Shown in pieces: positions 33,401 to 43,500 of a DNA stretch of 64,000 nt (positions are counted from its first letter, which is position 1; the number at the start of each line of letters is the position of its first letter). Origin of the DNA: Bryopsis sp. KO-2023 (Eukaryota; Chlorophyta; Ulvophyceae; Bryopsidales; Bryopsidaceae). The stretch is taken from NCBI GenBank assembly GCA_030272585.1, contig BSYQ01000003.1, positions 1,984,001 through 2,048,000 on the forward strand, written 5' to 3'. Position numbers and translations under genes: made by a program. Under the pieces are notes generated by a model. The model made no database searches. It worked only from the letters and a program-made list of their open reading frames with translations, and was not told the DNA's origin.

Positions 33401-33875
33401 TATGGGGATCGACACAGAATGGAAGCCGAATTTCAAGGAGGGGGACAATCATCCCGTGGCGCTCATCCAGATGTGTTTCAGGGTGGACCCCACAGCGGCC
33501 TCATACATCTGCGTGCTGTTCCATGTCCATCACTCCTCGTTCACTGCACCATTCGTGGCGTTGCTCGAGAGTTACACCATCGCCAAGGTGGGCGTTCAGA
33601 TTGACGCGGACATAGACAAGGTGAGGCGGGATCATTCTGTGGAGATGAACAATTGCGTGGAGCTGTACTCGGAGGCGTGGAACAGGCAAGGAATCGAGGC
33701 GCGAGGGCTGAAAGGGTTGGTGGCGGCTGTTCTGGATCGAGATCTGCCCAAGAACAAGTCGGTCACGCTCAGCGATTGGGAGCAAACCCCGTTGACGACC
33801 TCGCAGGAGCGGTATGCGGCTTACGATGCGTATGCCGCGTTGAGAATATACGAAGCGCTTAGGGGAATTGATTGA
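30447..33875 (+). CDS. Three-module R3H-like protein with C-terminal DEDDy 3'-5' exonuclease
   Basis: One 1142-codon exon. Residues ~964-1142 form an RNase D/WRN-type exonuclease: Exo I GIDTEWKP (Asp989, Glu991), Exo II VGVQIDADIDKVRRD, Exo III YAAYDAYAALR (Tyr and Asp), so a complete DEDDy site. The N-terminal half holds three repeats of ~140-165 residues, roughly 115-278, 343-478 and 570-711. Each starts with a strand-helix unit ending in GF (ALLAGF, AKAVGF, ALKLGF). Each ends with an R3H-like block (e.g. VARVVEDMAKRLGLHTT, then a strand TILVSK). R3H domains bind single-stranded nucleic acid, which would suit delivery of RNA or DNA ends to the exonuclease; this is inference. Between ~715 and 960 it is Pro/Ser-rich and probably disordered. 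The start at 30447 follows a likely 5' UTR splice acceptor; the frame is open 11 codons upstream. Confidence 0.8.
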   Translation: MSQLYNSLGGSPPELYAEMHHASGASSPKARDKAERTVVLPPARQDSASVETLSSSLDSRSSDPPSSMDSTSDPQFRLELEGARSKKCREGQIPPQLKDWSIFERLQGLAREPPKGPFRICVKGLGDSIRQKIRTTALLAGFDHVHETKEKNMWVGRLADSSGGPSNPVIGKANGEAGKENRTVNKVTEGELRELMDMSLSQFSTVEAHVCDAIRSYLGVWMKDVSKTFERSETCCTSLETDCFLKDKEWVQRQAITIAPQFALMAVPTPGGHLKIQKPTSPGQSEIVQGSAGEAPKSQPVVAAFQKNHVGHQSSAAGGSSGGSRLANILVVKRLQDCYSTRQREYTFILEISRSDIRIKLTNLAKAVGFSSVKITTKGKLVVMKEDSGSIISEASARALAQFRPDQLREIDTHVQRGVRSHILTWFAAFEKSSIARKTLSTNTFLMPNDWVKEHAESVAASIGIVTEVKQCGVLEIARQPQIACGPRVLPITSLNNTTNSIEPPPRSERSGGTVNRPAFKPSVLVVQQKGKAVNSLVVETLGQSSPPLTPDQVAVWNQLKSLYKSKQGVHLIWAEGLDAGTKRTICDAALKLGFSSTQDLGSYIRLSRFDAQASGGSSSQAVSGCKLGKLADNLRNNVVNLDNAVIPAVETCINQQLWDFKIGNENETNLEVGSYPLPQFKVARVVEDMAKRLGLHTTKKPNSRTILVSKTSPTLATVSSPVMAQIQPVAAVSTPVHTAGISQTLPPSPGCSGQYGWSMAFPTQLVFGSAPQSGVSASALNACGLMSPVPVPGPPATPRDEGGLSDEFFRLLTKDFTEPDTASLTNSMDGVRALHLKSPRSPGVQLGCPQSSSLMLPSPIQLADPPLLPLAQPGSLRLPFEHPNTLDAGAISLGSAGALESIIAALSKPVTCAVSVGRMVAPEKREADLPMPYSGGSELFARPFAMNPHGMLDELPLDAAVHYVTTKEHMDFWCNLITKSGVSVMGIDTEWKPNFKEGDNHPVALIQMCFRVDPTAASYICVLFHVHHSSFTAPFVALLESYTIAKVGVQIDADIDKVRRDHSVEMNNCVELYSEAWNRQGIEARGLKGLVAAVLDRDLPKNKSVTLSDWEQTPLTTSQERYAAYDAYAALRIYEALRGID

Positions 33876-35164
33876 TTTAGGTCGGGAATGGTGTATATGA
33901 TGATTCTTGTTTTTTTTGGCTTTGAGAGAGTTTTTCAAAAAAGGAAAAGAAAGAGTTAGGACGTCGGAAAAAGAGAAGGGTGATATTTGGTGAAGGAGGG
34001 AAATATGTTCTTAAAAATGCGATCTTTGCTTGTAGAAAAGAGAACACGCGCCGAAGCGGGCGGTGTGCATAATTTTGATACCACGCTCAGGCTTGGTTTC
34101 GAAGCGTGTCCTCAACCCAACCAATGTGCGAGAAAATATTCTTGTGTTTGCCCATGTTGTGGCGGCGGCGAGGGAGAACTGTACAAACTGGACAACACTC
34201 ACGGCCACTGCTCCAATTTTATTACAGCCAGCGTTCAGCACTCCACCACTCCACCACCTCTGCTGAAACCAACGTTACGAATCGCACACGTCTTTTCCTT
34301 GCATCACTGTTTATCATCGGAGGAATATTCGCTTGAGGAATATTCGCTTAAGGAATATTCGTTGGGGGGACACACGCTGGACTGTCAAGCGCTGCTCTTC
34401 TTCCTTGCTGTAGGTCGTTGTGACGTGTTCCAAGTCTCAACAGAACTTGTGGGAAAGCTGTTCGCCCTTTTCAAGTCACGGAAGGCTGTCGAACGTGGAG
34501 TCAGGAGTCCCCTAGTTTATCGGTAGTGCGTTGCTGGCGTTGCTGCAAAATATGGCGTTGGGTTTTTCGCCGCGGTTTTGGGGCGTGTCCATGCCGTGCC
34601 GTGCGGCAATGAACTCGAACCGGCGGCTATGCGTGGAGGTGGAGACTCTCCACACAAGTGCGTAAGACAGGGGTTCTGTCCGATTGAACTCCTCTAGCCT
34701 ACGTCTCGGCGCTGGTGCTGGAATCATCAACGTCAGCTTTTTCGAACGTTTTTTTGCTCGTGTAATTCGCACAGAAACATTTCTTGCAATTTTTGAACAA
34801 CGGGTGGTTGTTTGCAGAAATCTAATGCGGGCAAAACCTTTTTATCCAAACCAGTAGAAATCATAGAGCATCCTTTAGAAGCCCAAACACAAACCAGGCC
34901 AAAACTAAGCAATAAAACCACCATGTGGTTTCCCCGCCAGGATTTCGTTTTGGTCAGGAACGATTTTCACACCACCTGCATTCGAATCCAGAGAAAAAGC
35001 GAAAAATCTTCGCACGTCATGGACAGAAATTAATAACCGCGCGCCATCCTCGTGTTCAGGCCTCAGCTTGGTTGTCGTCGAGGATTATGTCATAAATAAC
35101 GCGCGCTGCACTCCATGACTCTACAAGAGGACCCCGAACGCGAAACTCGAGCGGGCATCTCATC
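33876..35164. other. Intergenic DNA upstream of SPX-MFS gene 1
   Basis: No gene recognised. It contains a 15-bp unit repeated three times (34318-34365) around GGAATATTCG. Confidence 0.35.
34318..34365 (+). repeat. Triple 15-bp tandem repeat with GGAATATTCG core
   Basis: Three head-to-tail copies, the third with small changes. GAATATTC is palindromic, so the three sites could bind a dimeric regulator. About 800 bases upstream of a phosphate-transporter start; the link is speculative. Confidence 0.5.
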
Positions 35165-38100
35165 ATGGTGAATTTTGGAGAGAGTCTGAAAGAGGCGCGG
35201 CAAGAAGAATGGAGATATGCGGTGGGTGCAGCGAAAAGCTGACGATACCCAGAAGGTTGTAGATTATGCCAATTCCTGGAGGATGACGTTCAGAAAAATG
35301 ATGTCTCTTGTTGCAGTACCTATCCTACGAGTCGCTGAAAGAGCAGCTGGAGCTGATCATCGCAGCTGCGGCTGACGAAGCCAACAAGGGAAAGGTGGAT
35401 AAGATTCGACCGTTGAAGATTATGTTCGAGAGGCACCTGGAGTCTGAGGTGGGTGGCGAGCGCGAAAGTGCGCGAACGCGCGAAAAAAACACACGTCGGC
35501 GTCACGTTGGATATACGCTTTTCCACGTGGACGGTGCGTTTTCGTCACGTGTTACACGTAACGCCGCTTTTTCTACAATCACCGTACTCGATGTAATGCA
35601 TGTTAGAGATTTATATGAATTTCCTACACCCCAAAAAAAAATTTACTGTGTTTGGATCAGTGATGGCTCTGATTTTCACACCATCACAGGAAGCCAGTCA
35701 AATTTTCAAAAAAATCCAACCAATCCAAATCAGTTCATCAGTAAATGATGTTGAAAACCTCGGTATTCACTGCAATCTTTCATTGCGCTGCCACATTTTA
35801 TTTCCTATAAAAAAAAATAAAAAAAATATATATATTTATTTCATTGGATTCCATGCCAAAGAGCACTCCCACAGATTAAAAGTCCATTGAACTTTCTCTT
35901 TGGTTTTTTCCTTGCGTTTGTGCAAGGAAAAAGATAGGCTCTTGCACAGTGGAAAGACTGATATTAACCATGTATTTCCATTTTGGACATAGATTGTCAA
36001 GATTTTGGAATTCTATAGTGTGATGCTGGAGAGCGTCCGGGCTGAAGAAAAGGAATGCTCACGTGTCCAGGAAGAAATCATGCCCAAGATTCACCAGGTA
36101 GCCCAAAAAGAAAATTCACCTCAAGATACAGTGAGAAATCTCGTTTGATAACGTTTCATTCCTGTGTATTTATTCAGCAATGTACTGCATGAAATTGATG
36201 GTGGCCAAAACTGATCGTTTCTTTCATTTTTGCGATCCATTTTTATTTTTTGGAGGAGGGGGGGAGTGGGGGGTTTGAAAACTGGTTATGTCTGCGCGAC
36301 TTTTTTTTCCACGTTCTGATTATTACGATTCATGGTTAAGATTTCATTGGCAGATCCTGCACTTTTTATTCTCTGCCAATGACCTGCTGGCACCATAAAT
36401 ATTACATACTGTAGATGGCGTGATTTCCGTGTTTTGGGAAAAAAAACCCGCAAAAAATGAGCAACGCAATCAAAGATCAATGCAAATAAAAAGCTGTGCT
36501 GAGTGAATGGGTAGCTTTTGAATATAGTGCAATAGAGAACGCTCAAGAGTCGAAATGCATGTGAAAATTACCATATTTTTATTATTTCCTGTGTGTTGGT
36601 CTGTTCGACAGGCTGAGAAAAATTACGCTGTCTGTCTTTCAGGATTCAGAACTCAGCACAGAGCTGAGGCTGGCGTTGATCGAAAGTCAGCGTGCGCAGT
36701 GGAGGGGACTGGCCAATGCCGCAGTAAGTTTGCTGGAGTACATCAGTTTGAACATGCAGGCCTTGAGGAAGATAGTGAAAAAGCACAGTAAAAATGTGGA
36801 ACCGCTGCTGCCGTCGAAAGATATCGGAGCGACCAGGGTTATAGAAATCCTCCATCCGGATGAACCTGGACAGAAGCTGATACAAGCCACATTTTTGTCA
36901 GGTATTAGTCAAAAGTTTTTTCTTGCTTGAAAAAAAGGGGCGAAATATCGGGGAAAGCCTCAGTGGACAGATATGTGCTTATTTAGATTGTTATTAAATT
37001 ATTAAAACTATCAACCATAATTTAATTGTTTGTTTAGCTGTTGGGTGAATCTTTCCAGTTAATTTTTTGTCCAGTTAGGGTTGCTTTGAGCTTGCTCCTA
37101 AGTACTCATCCATCAAAGTATCAAAATTTTTTTTTCCACATAAGGGGTGGTATTGGGGTATTTTCCTGATTCTTGTTGGATTCTTTTTGGCATCAGATGA
37201 CTATATCGAGCTCCTCACGAAAATGCAGCATCATCATGAGTTGCAGAACATCTGCAGCAGCATTCGAGAATCTCTGGAGGAGCTGCAATACCGAGCGTCA
37301 CAAATCGATGGCAGCACCCCCGTGTCGATTTCTGGCGATGCCAGCGAAACCTCCAGCCTCGAAAGAAGGCCGTCTTTGCTCGGTGCTGAAGTCGGACGGA
37401 GATCCGGTGAGTGGAAATACTGTGCTGCAATACAGAGAGAAAAAATTTCACCGCCGCGTTGCGACATAAAGCAAACATTATTATCACGAAGAAAAATACA
37501 AGGAAATCCATTTTTTTTGGTCGAGATACGCGGTGCAGGGGTTTTGTTTGGTGCCTTTTTTTTGCATGGGGCTCAGATGATGCACCACAGTCGATCACCT
37601 ATTTGATTGAGTATTTTGAATTTGACAGATCTTCTCGTTGATATCTTCTGAAAGGTGGCCAGATGCGGCGAAGTCGGAGTCTGGTGGTTTGGAAAAAATC
37701 AATGGGCAATATCCAGGAGTATGAACCTGTGCTCATCAAGCTGGAGGAGGCCGCTGCCAGCGCTCAAAGAAACGCCAGTTTGGTCAGCGTCCCTGATGAT
37801 TGGTTTTCCAACCAGGCCGCTATTTTCACTGCACCTCCAAAAGACGAAGAGGCTGTTGCGACAAAGCTTGGTAAGGGGGGAAGTCTTTTTTATGAAATAT
37901 ACATATGTATACATACATATTTTTTTCTCATTTCAAACATGTGCAATCTGTTCGTCCAAATGACCAATGTATTTGCTTGGCCATTGAGTATCTAAATCTG
38001 ACCTGGGATATACAGCGCAGGAGAAGAGACCCATCGCTCACGACCCTGAGATAGAATCGATCGATTGATTGGAAATCTGTTTTATGATGGGCAGGATTGT

Positions 38101-39771
38101 TCATGAACTTCCTAAGCGCATTCTTGTACATGGCCAATTACAACCTCGTGATTCCATTCATCCGCCCGCTCTCCGAAAAAATCGGAGTGTCGGAATCCTT
38201 CGGTGGGATCATGGTCGGGGCCGCCGACATCAGTGCCATGATCGCAGCCGTCTTCTACAGCGTCTGGTCGAATCACAGTTTCCGGCAACCCATGGTTTTC
38301 ACGGCCGTCACTCTTATAGTGAGCAATGCGATGTACAGCATTGCTTATGATTGGGGTGGCTTGCCTTTGCTAATGACGGCCAGGTTAATCACCGGGTTCG
38401 GAGCAGCACGATCGCTGAATCGCCGCTACATTGCGGATTTCGTCAAGAAGGAGAAGCGATCGTTGGCTAGTGCAGCGTTCGTGGGGGCCAGTTCTCTGGG
38501 GATGGCACTGGGGCCTTTCCTGGCCATCCCTGTGGATGCTGTGAAGGAGACGACCGTGCTGGGATTGACTATTAACAATGTTACGACGGCTGGATGGGTC
38601 ATGTGTCTGGCCTGGGTGGTGTTTTTGATCGTTACGATTGTGTTTTTTGCTGAACCACCCAGGAAGGACTTCGGTTTATCCAAGGTAGGCATGCCTGATG
38701 CTCTTTCCCCCCCCCCCCAAGCGAAAACCTAGGAAATACCCTCGTTTTGGACATGCGTCGAGTTTTAGATCTTTTCCGATATGGAAAACGGGATGGTGAA
38801 GAATACCATGATGAAACAAAGGACAGGGTGTGTGTTTTCTTAAACAGAAATCAACGGCAGAGGAGCCCGCAGCATCCATCGAACAACTGGGTGGCTCGAA
38901 ATTCCTGGACGGCGAGTTGGAGGGCAAAAATGACCAAATCGAAGAGAAGCCACGGTTCAATTTCTGGAAAGACCCCAGTTTCCATCCGACGATGGTCATG
39001 GTTGTCCTGCTGTTCATGCTGAAACTCGAACAGCAAGGCGCTGTTTCATCGGTGCCTATATTCACCGAAGAGTATGGCTGGGGGGAATCGCGGGTTGGTT
39101 TTTTCTTGGCAATTATGGGGATCGTGGTTATTCCTGTGAATATCATGATGGGGGCGATGTCGAAATATGTACGGGACCATGTCCAGTGTTTGTTGGCTCT
39201 GGTGGTATGCACCCTCGGATCGCTGCTCATTGTGGTGCCGAATGTGAATGCAGTCAAAATTGTGACTTGGCGGTACTTCACTGGATTCATCATGATCTAT
39301 GTCGCCACCGTAGTCATGGAAGGTGCTGCAATGTCCCTAATGTCGAAGGTATGTTTTTTTTCTCTAAAAAGGGTGTTGAATCCGATATCGTATGCATCAA
39401 GTCAGATTTCTGGAGGTGCTCCTCTCTTATTATTAGTGGTCCGAATTCGAAGCGAACGGCTGCTGCCTCCCATACCCTCGTTATAAGACGATTGTTCTTG
39501 CTAAATCCAGGTGATCGCCCCAGAGATGGCGGTGGGGACGTTCAATGCAGGTTTGCTGGCGACAGACTCGGGCTCTTTTGGTAGGTTCATTGGAAATCTT
39601 GGGATGACTTTGATTGGACGTGCTGTCGGCATCGGAGAAGGCGCCCCCAGGCAACAGTCTGAGAGGAGGACGACATTTGGGAATATTAGTTATGGAACCT
39701 ATGCTTTCGTTTCGTTTGGAACGGCATTGCTGGTAGTATTATCTTACAAGAAGCTGAAAAGGGCCTCGTGA
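35165..39771 (+). CDS. PHT5: SPX-MFS vacuolar-type phosphate transporter, copy 1
   Basis: Nine exons: 35165-35221, 35317-35448, 35993-36097, 36643-36901, 37197-37406, 37655-37870, 38095-38684, 38848-39348, 39511-39771; phases fit and give 776 residues. The N-terminal SPX domain (MVNFGESLKEARQEEWRY, IRPLKIMFERHLESE, the basic LRKIVKKHSK) senses inositol pyrophosphates. The C-terminal half is a major-facilitator transporter (ANYNLVIPFIRPLSEKIG, GAADISAMIAAVFYSVW, ITGFGAARSLNRRYIADFV, ILLATDSGSF-like GLLATDSGSFGRFIGN). The architecture is that of plant PHT5/VPT proteins, which move phosphate across the vacuole membrane. The domain-joining region (exons 5-6) is the most divergent part compared with copy 2. 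Tandem with copy 2, same strand, 810 bases apart. No missing exon or stop. Confidence 0.93.
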
Positions 39772-40581
39772 AACTGATGTTTGCGGGGATGGGTGCAGTT
39801 TTGTGTGTTTGTACATCTGAGAGCTAGGAAAACCTGAGCAAAAACTTAGGGGGGAATCATTCTGAAAATGTGGAGAGTAATGAATGAAAGGGACATCAAT
39901 GGAAAGGGGTTGTTCTGGGTTGCAGTCAATTTTGGAGTTTTTTGAGCGACTGCGCACAAGGAGTGAATGAATGATGATGATGATGATGTTTTGCATGGGT
40001 TTAAATATGGTAAAAATATAGATCTAGTTAAGTGGAGATGTCGGAAGTTCTCTTTGTAAGTGAGTACTTGAAGAAAATGCAATGAAAAAGGCAGGCTTGT
40101 TCTTGGGGCACAGAAGAATTACTTTCCATCAATTGTCTGGGCTTGATTGGGGTTTGATTGGAGTTCCCCACCCACCTTGCAGAAACACTTACACTTACAC
40201 TAATCTGGGACATCTGGTGGTGATGATTGGGGAACGAATGCCTCAAGAAACGATAAGGCGGCTGAAAAAGTGGGTTGCGGACGTCTTGACGAAAGAGCGG
40301 ATACAACCCAACTCTCCTGAAAACGTTTCCGTAACCGTCGCAAGTCATGAAACAACCCCAGAACAAAGCAACATATCAATGAGCAGGACACACTCGTACT
40401 GTGTTTGTCATCAAACCTCGGAGTTTGCGAGGTGCCATAATTCGATGGTCAAAGATTCCTCGGGGAATAGGTATCGAGGTAACAAAGATTCCGGTGCGGG
40501 CAGAAGATACCTGCACCCTTGACAAACAATTAACAGAGGAGAGAAACTGGAGTGGTGAGCAGCCGACTCCCACAGGAAAAA
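39772..40581. other. Spacer between the two SPX-MFS genes
   Basis: 3' flank of copy 1 with a GAT microsatellite (39968-39987), then the promoter and 5' UTR of copy 2. A 146-codon frame (40082-40522) ends in front of copy 2 and has no recognisable domain. Confidence 0.4.
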
Positions 40582-43500
40582 ATGGTCGGGTTCGGGGAAA
40601 GCCTCAAGCAAGCCCAGCTGAAAGAATGGACATACGCGGTGTGTGTTTTGTTACGAACTGTTCCCAGATACGGTTCTTATTTCGGTTTCCCTTATTCGTT
40701 GAAGCAATGGCTCGGGGAGCGATCGAATTCGTGGCCAAGCTTTCGCCTCATGTTTCACTGCCGTCCTTTTGCGTTGTTTTAGTATTTGTCCTATGAGTTG
40801 CTCAAGGACCAATTGGAGCTCATCGTCTCGGCGGTGAAGGCGTTGGGTCCGCGCGACAAGCTGGATAGAGTGCGACCTTTGAAAATTATGTTTCAGAAGC
40901 ATCTGGAGTCTGAGGTAAGCCCCGTTGGAAAGAGAAACCACGTGTTCGTTTAATGTCTGTTGCGTTGGATCCTGAGAGAGGGGTAGCAGCTTCGTATGTG
41001 GTTTCGCGCAGTCATTATGGTTTGGGGTTAGAGTGGGAGGTTCATGGGGGTGGTTTTCGTGAGTTCGCTTGGCCGATATGTCATCTCCCAAAAAGAATAA
41101 CTTCGGGTGAAAAGACGCAAACGGACCAAATGCATATATATTCCTATAGAGCGAGGCCACAAAGTAGAAGAAAAAAGTTCCACGGATGCGAACGTGTTTT
41201 CACACTGCTTTCTTTTTCCTTTCGTTTGTCGTGGATTTGATGCTTTTTTTTTTCGTGAGCGCGAGAATCTTCGCTGGTTCTATCTTGGGGCTGACGGCTG
41301 GCGCAGGCGCAGGCGCGAATGATTCGTCGAACGAAATCTGACGTCTCGGCGCGTCAAAAAAAAATTTGCTCCGAAAAGTTTCAAAAAAAATCAGCGTGAT
41401 GGCTGATATGGCCCTGTTTCAGTTGTTTTCAGCAGCATTGTCCATTTTTATCTGTTTCTTTCGCAGAAAGTTTCTTTGCATTTTTTTGTTTCCTTTTTTT
41501 CAGTATTTCTTCAGAAGAAACAATGTCCTCAGAACTGGTAGGATTTGACAGGTCTTCCTTTTGTTGCACAGATCATTAAGATATTACAATTCTATGAGGT
41601 GACCTTCGCCAACATTCGAGATGTGAAAGACGAGTGCATCAGAACTCAGGAGGAGCTCAGCATGCAGGTTGGCAATCGGTATAATTTTCCCCCCTCGAAA
41701 AACACATGTTTCAGAAAACTGCTAGCCAAAACCCAATGGGCTTTCTATGGCTCCAGTTCCCTGTACTCCTTGTTTTTCTCTGCCTTTTCTTCTGTGGATG
41801 CGTGTTTATTTTTAGAAAATTTTAATTGTTCATTATGCGAATGAGTGATGTGGGATCACAAAACTCCAAGTAATAGCAACAAACAATATGACTCATCGTT
41901 TCATTATTTAGCAAACTATCCATATGCATCAAATATATATTCTTTGGAAGGAAATTAAATGAAAGAATATAGATCAATATTATATTTAAATTCGTTTACT
42001 TCATTTAATGTAACTTTCTTGTTACTATTTTTTCCTTTTTTTCGTTTTTTTTGGGGGGGGAGGGAAAGTATCGTGTCACTTCCTAAAGACCCATGACTAA
42101 ACTCAATGATGGTCATCCTTGAAGCTATTACTCATGATGGGGAGCTATTACTCATCGGGTGGCATCCAGTGCTTGTTTCCATCTGATGATCATTGATTTG
42201 TTTCTAAATGGCCTTGCGTTGGGTTTTTCTGATGGCATTTTCAGGATTCAGAGCTCGCTCCAGAACTGAAGCTGGCATTGATCAACAGGCAGCGTGAGCA
42301 GTGGAGAGATCTCGCCAACACCACCGTCGATTTGCTGGAGTACATCAGTTTGAACATGCAGGGACTGAGAAAGATAGTAAAAAAGCACAGTAAAAACGTG
42401 GAACCGCTGATGCCGTCGAAAGACATTGGAGCGACTCGGGTTTTTGAAATACATCACCCAAACGAACCTGGGAAAAAACTCATACAAGCCACGTTTCTGT
42501 CAGGTGATCTCTCCTCCTGAAAAGACAGTGGTGTGGTGCAAGCAATATGCAGGAAAACGGTCCATTTTTTTTATCACCTCCAAGTCACATCTTGACATTT
42601 TTGGGATGATTTCTGCCGGCCTGCTAGCAGTTTGGATTGCTTATGATTTCTCAAAACATGTTGAAAATTTATCTGTTAACACTAAATCCTTCATCACTAT
42701 GGGCGTATCCAAAAAAAAATAAAATCTAATCTTGCCGACAGTCCATAGGTGCGACTCAGCTCCTTGTCCGGAACCACGTATTATTTTTTAAGCTTTTTTT
42801 TGTGAATTGCTAGATGAGCACATTGACCTGTTGACGACGATGCAAGAGCATGAGGAGCTGCAGGAAATGTGCCAAACAATTCGAAGGGCTTTGGCAGAGT
42901 TGCAGTTTGTGGCCTCCAAAATCGAATCGAGCACTCCTATCTCGATGTCTCAAGGGTCCAGTCTCGAAATGGGCTGCTCTCCTCTGGACTGGCAAAGCGA
43001 CGACATGTTCCTCTTTGACCTTCGAGACCGAAGAGACCCCGGTAAGGAGGAGCAGCGGGGAAGGGGGGGGGGGTTGCTGAGTCTGACTTGACCTGTTGAA
43101 GTACGCAGGTGTCATTTGATGTGTGTGTGAGAGGGGGGGTTTGGGCGGATATGTCTTGAACCTGATAAAACAGCACAGCAGGGGTGGTCTAATGAAATCG
43201 GGCCCTTCCTGGAAGTGTGAGGAGTTCCAATGCACCCCACAAATATTGGAAAAAGTCGGAAAAAGCTGTTGTTTCCTGGCCCATTTCCCCCCCCCGCTCC
43301 CCATCCTCGTAAATCTCAACCTATTCGGCCACAACTCTCCGACTGGTGCTCGGATTTCACATTGGGACTGGCATCCTGAACTACTTTTGCTCGCTGTCTG
43401 ACATTGAACCCCTTGCAGGAGAACCTGACCATGATCCAAGTTTTTGCTGGGGTTGAATTTTAGGATGATTGATGGCATACTTTTTCCAGGGCATGGTAGT

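Noticed and set aside
40082-40522. 146-codon frame between the SPX-MFS genes
   Set aside because: No domain, weak start, and it sits in the promoter and 5' UTR of copy 2.
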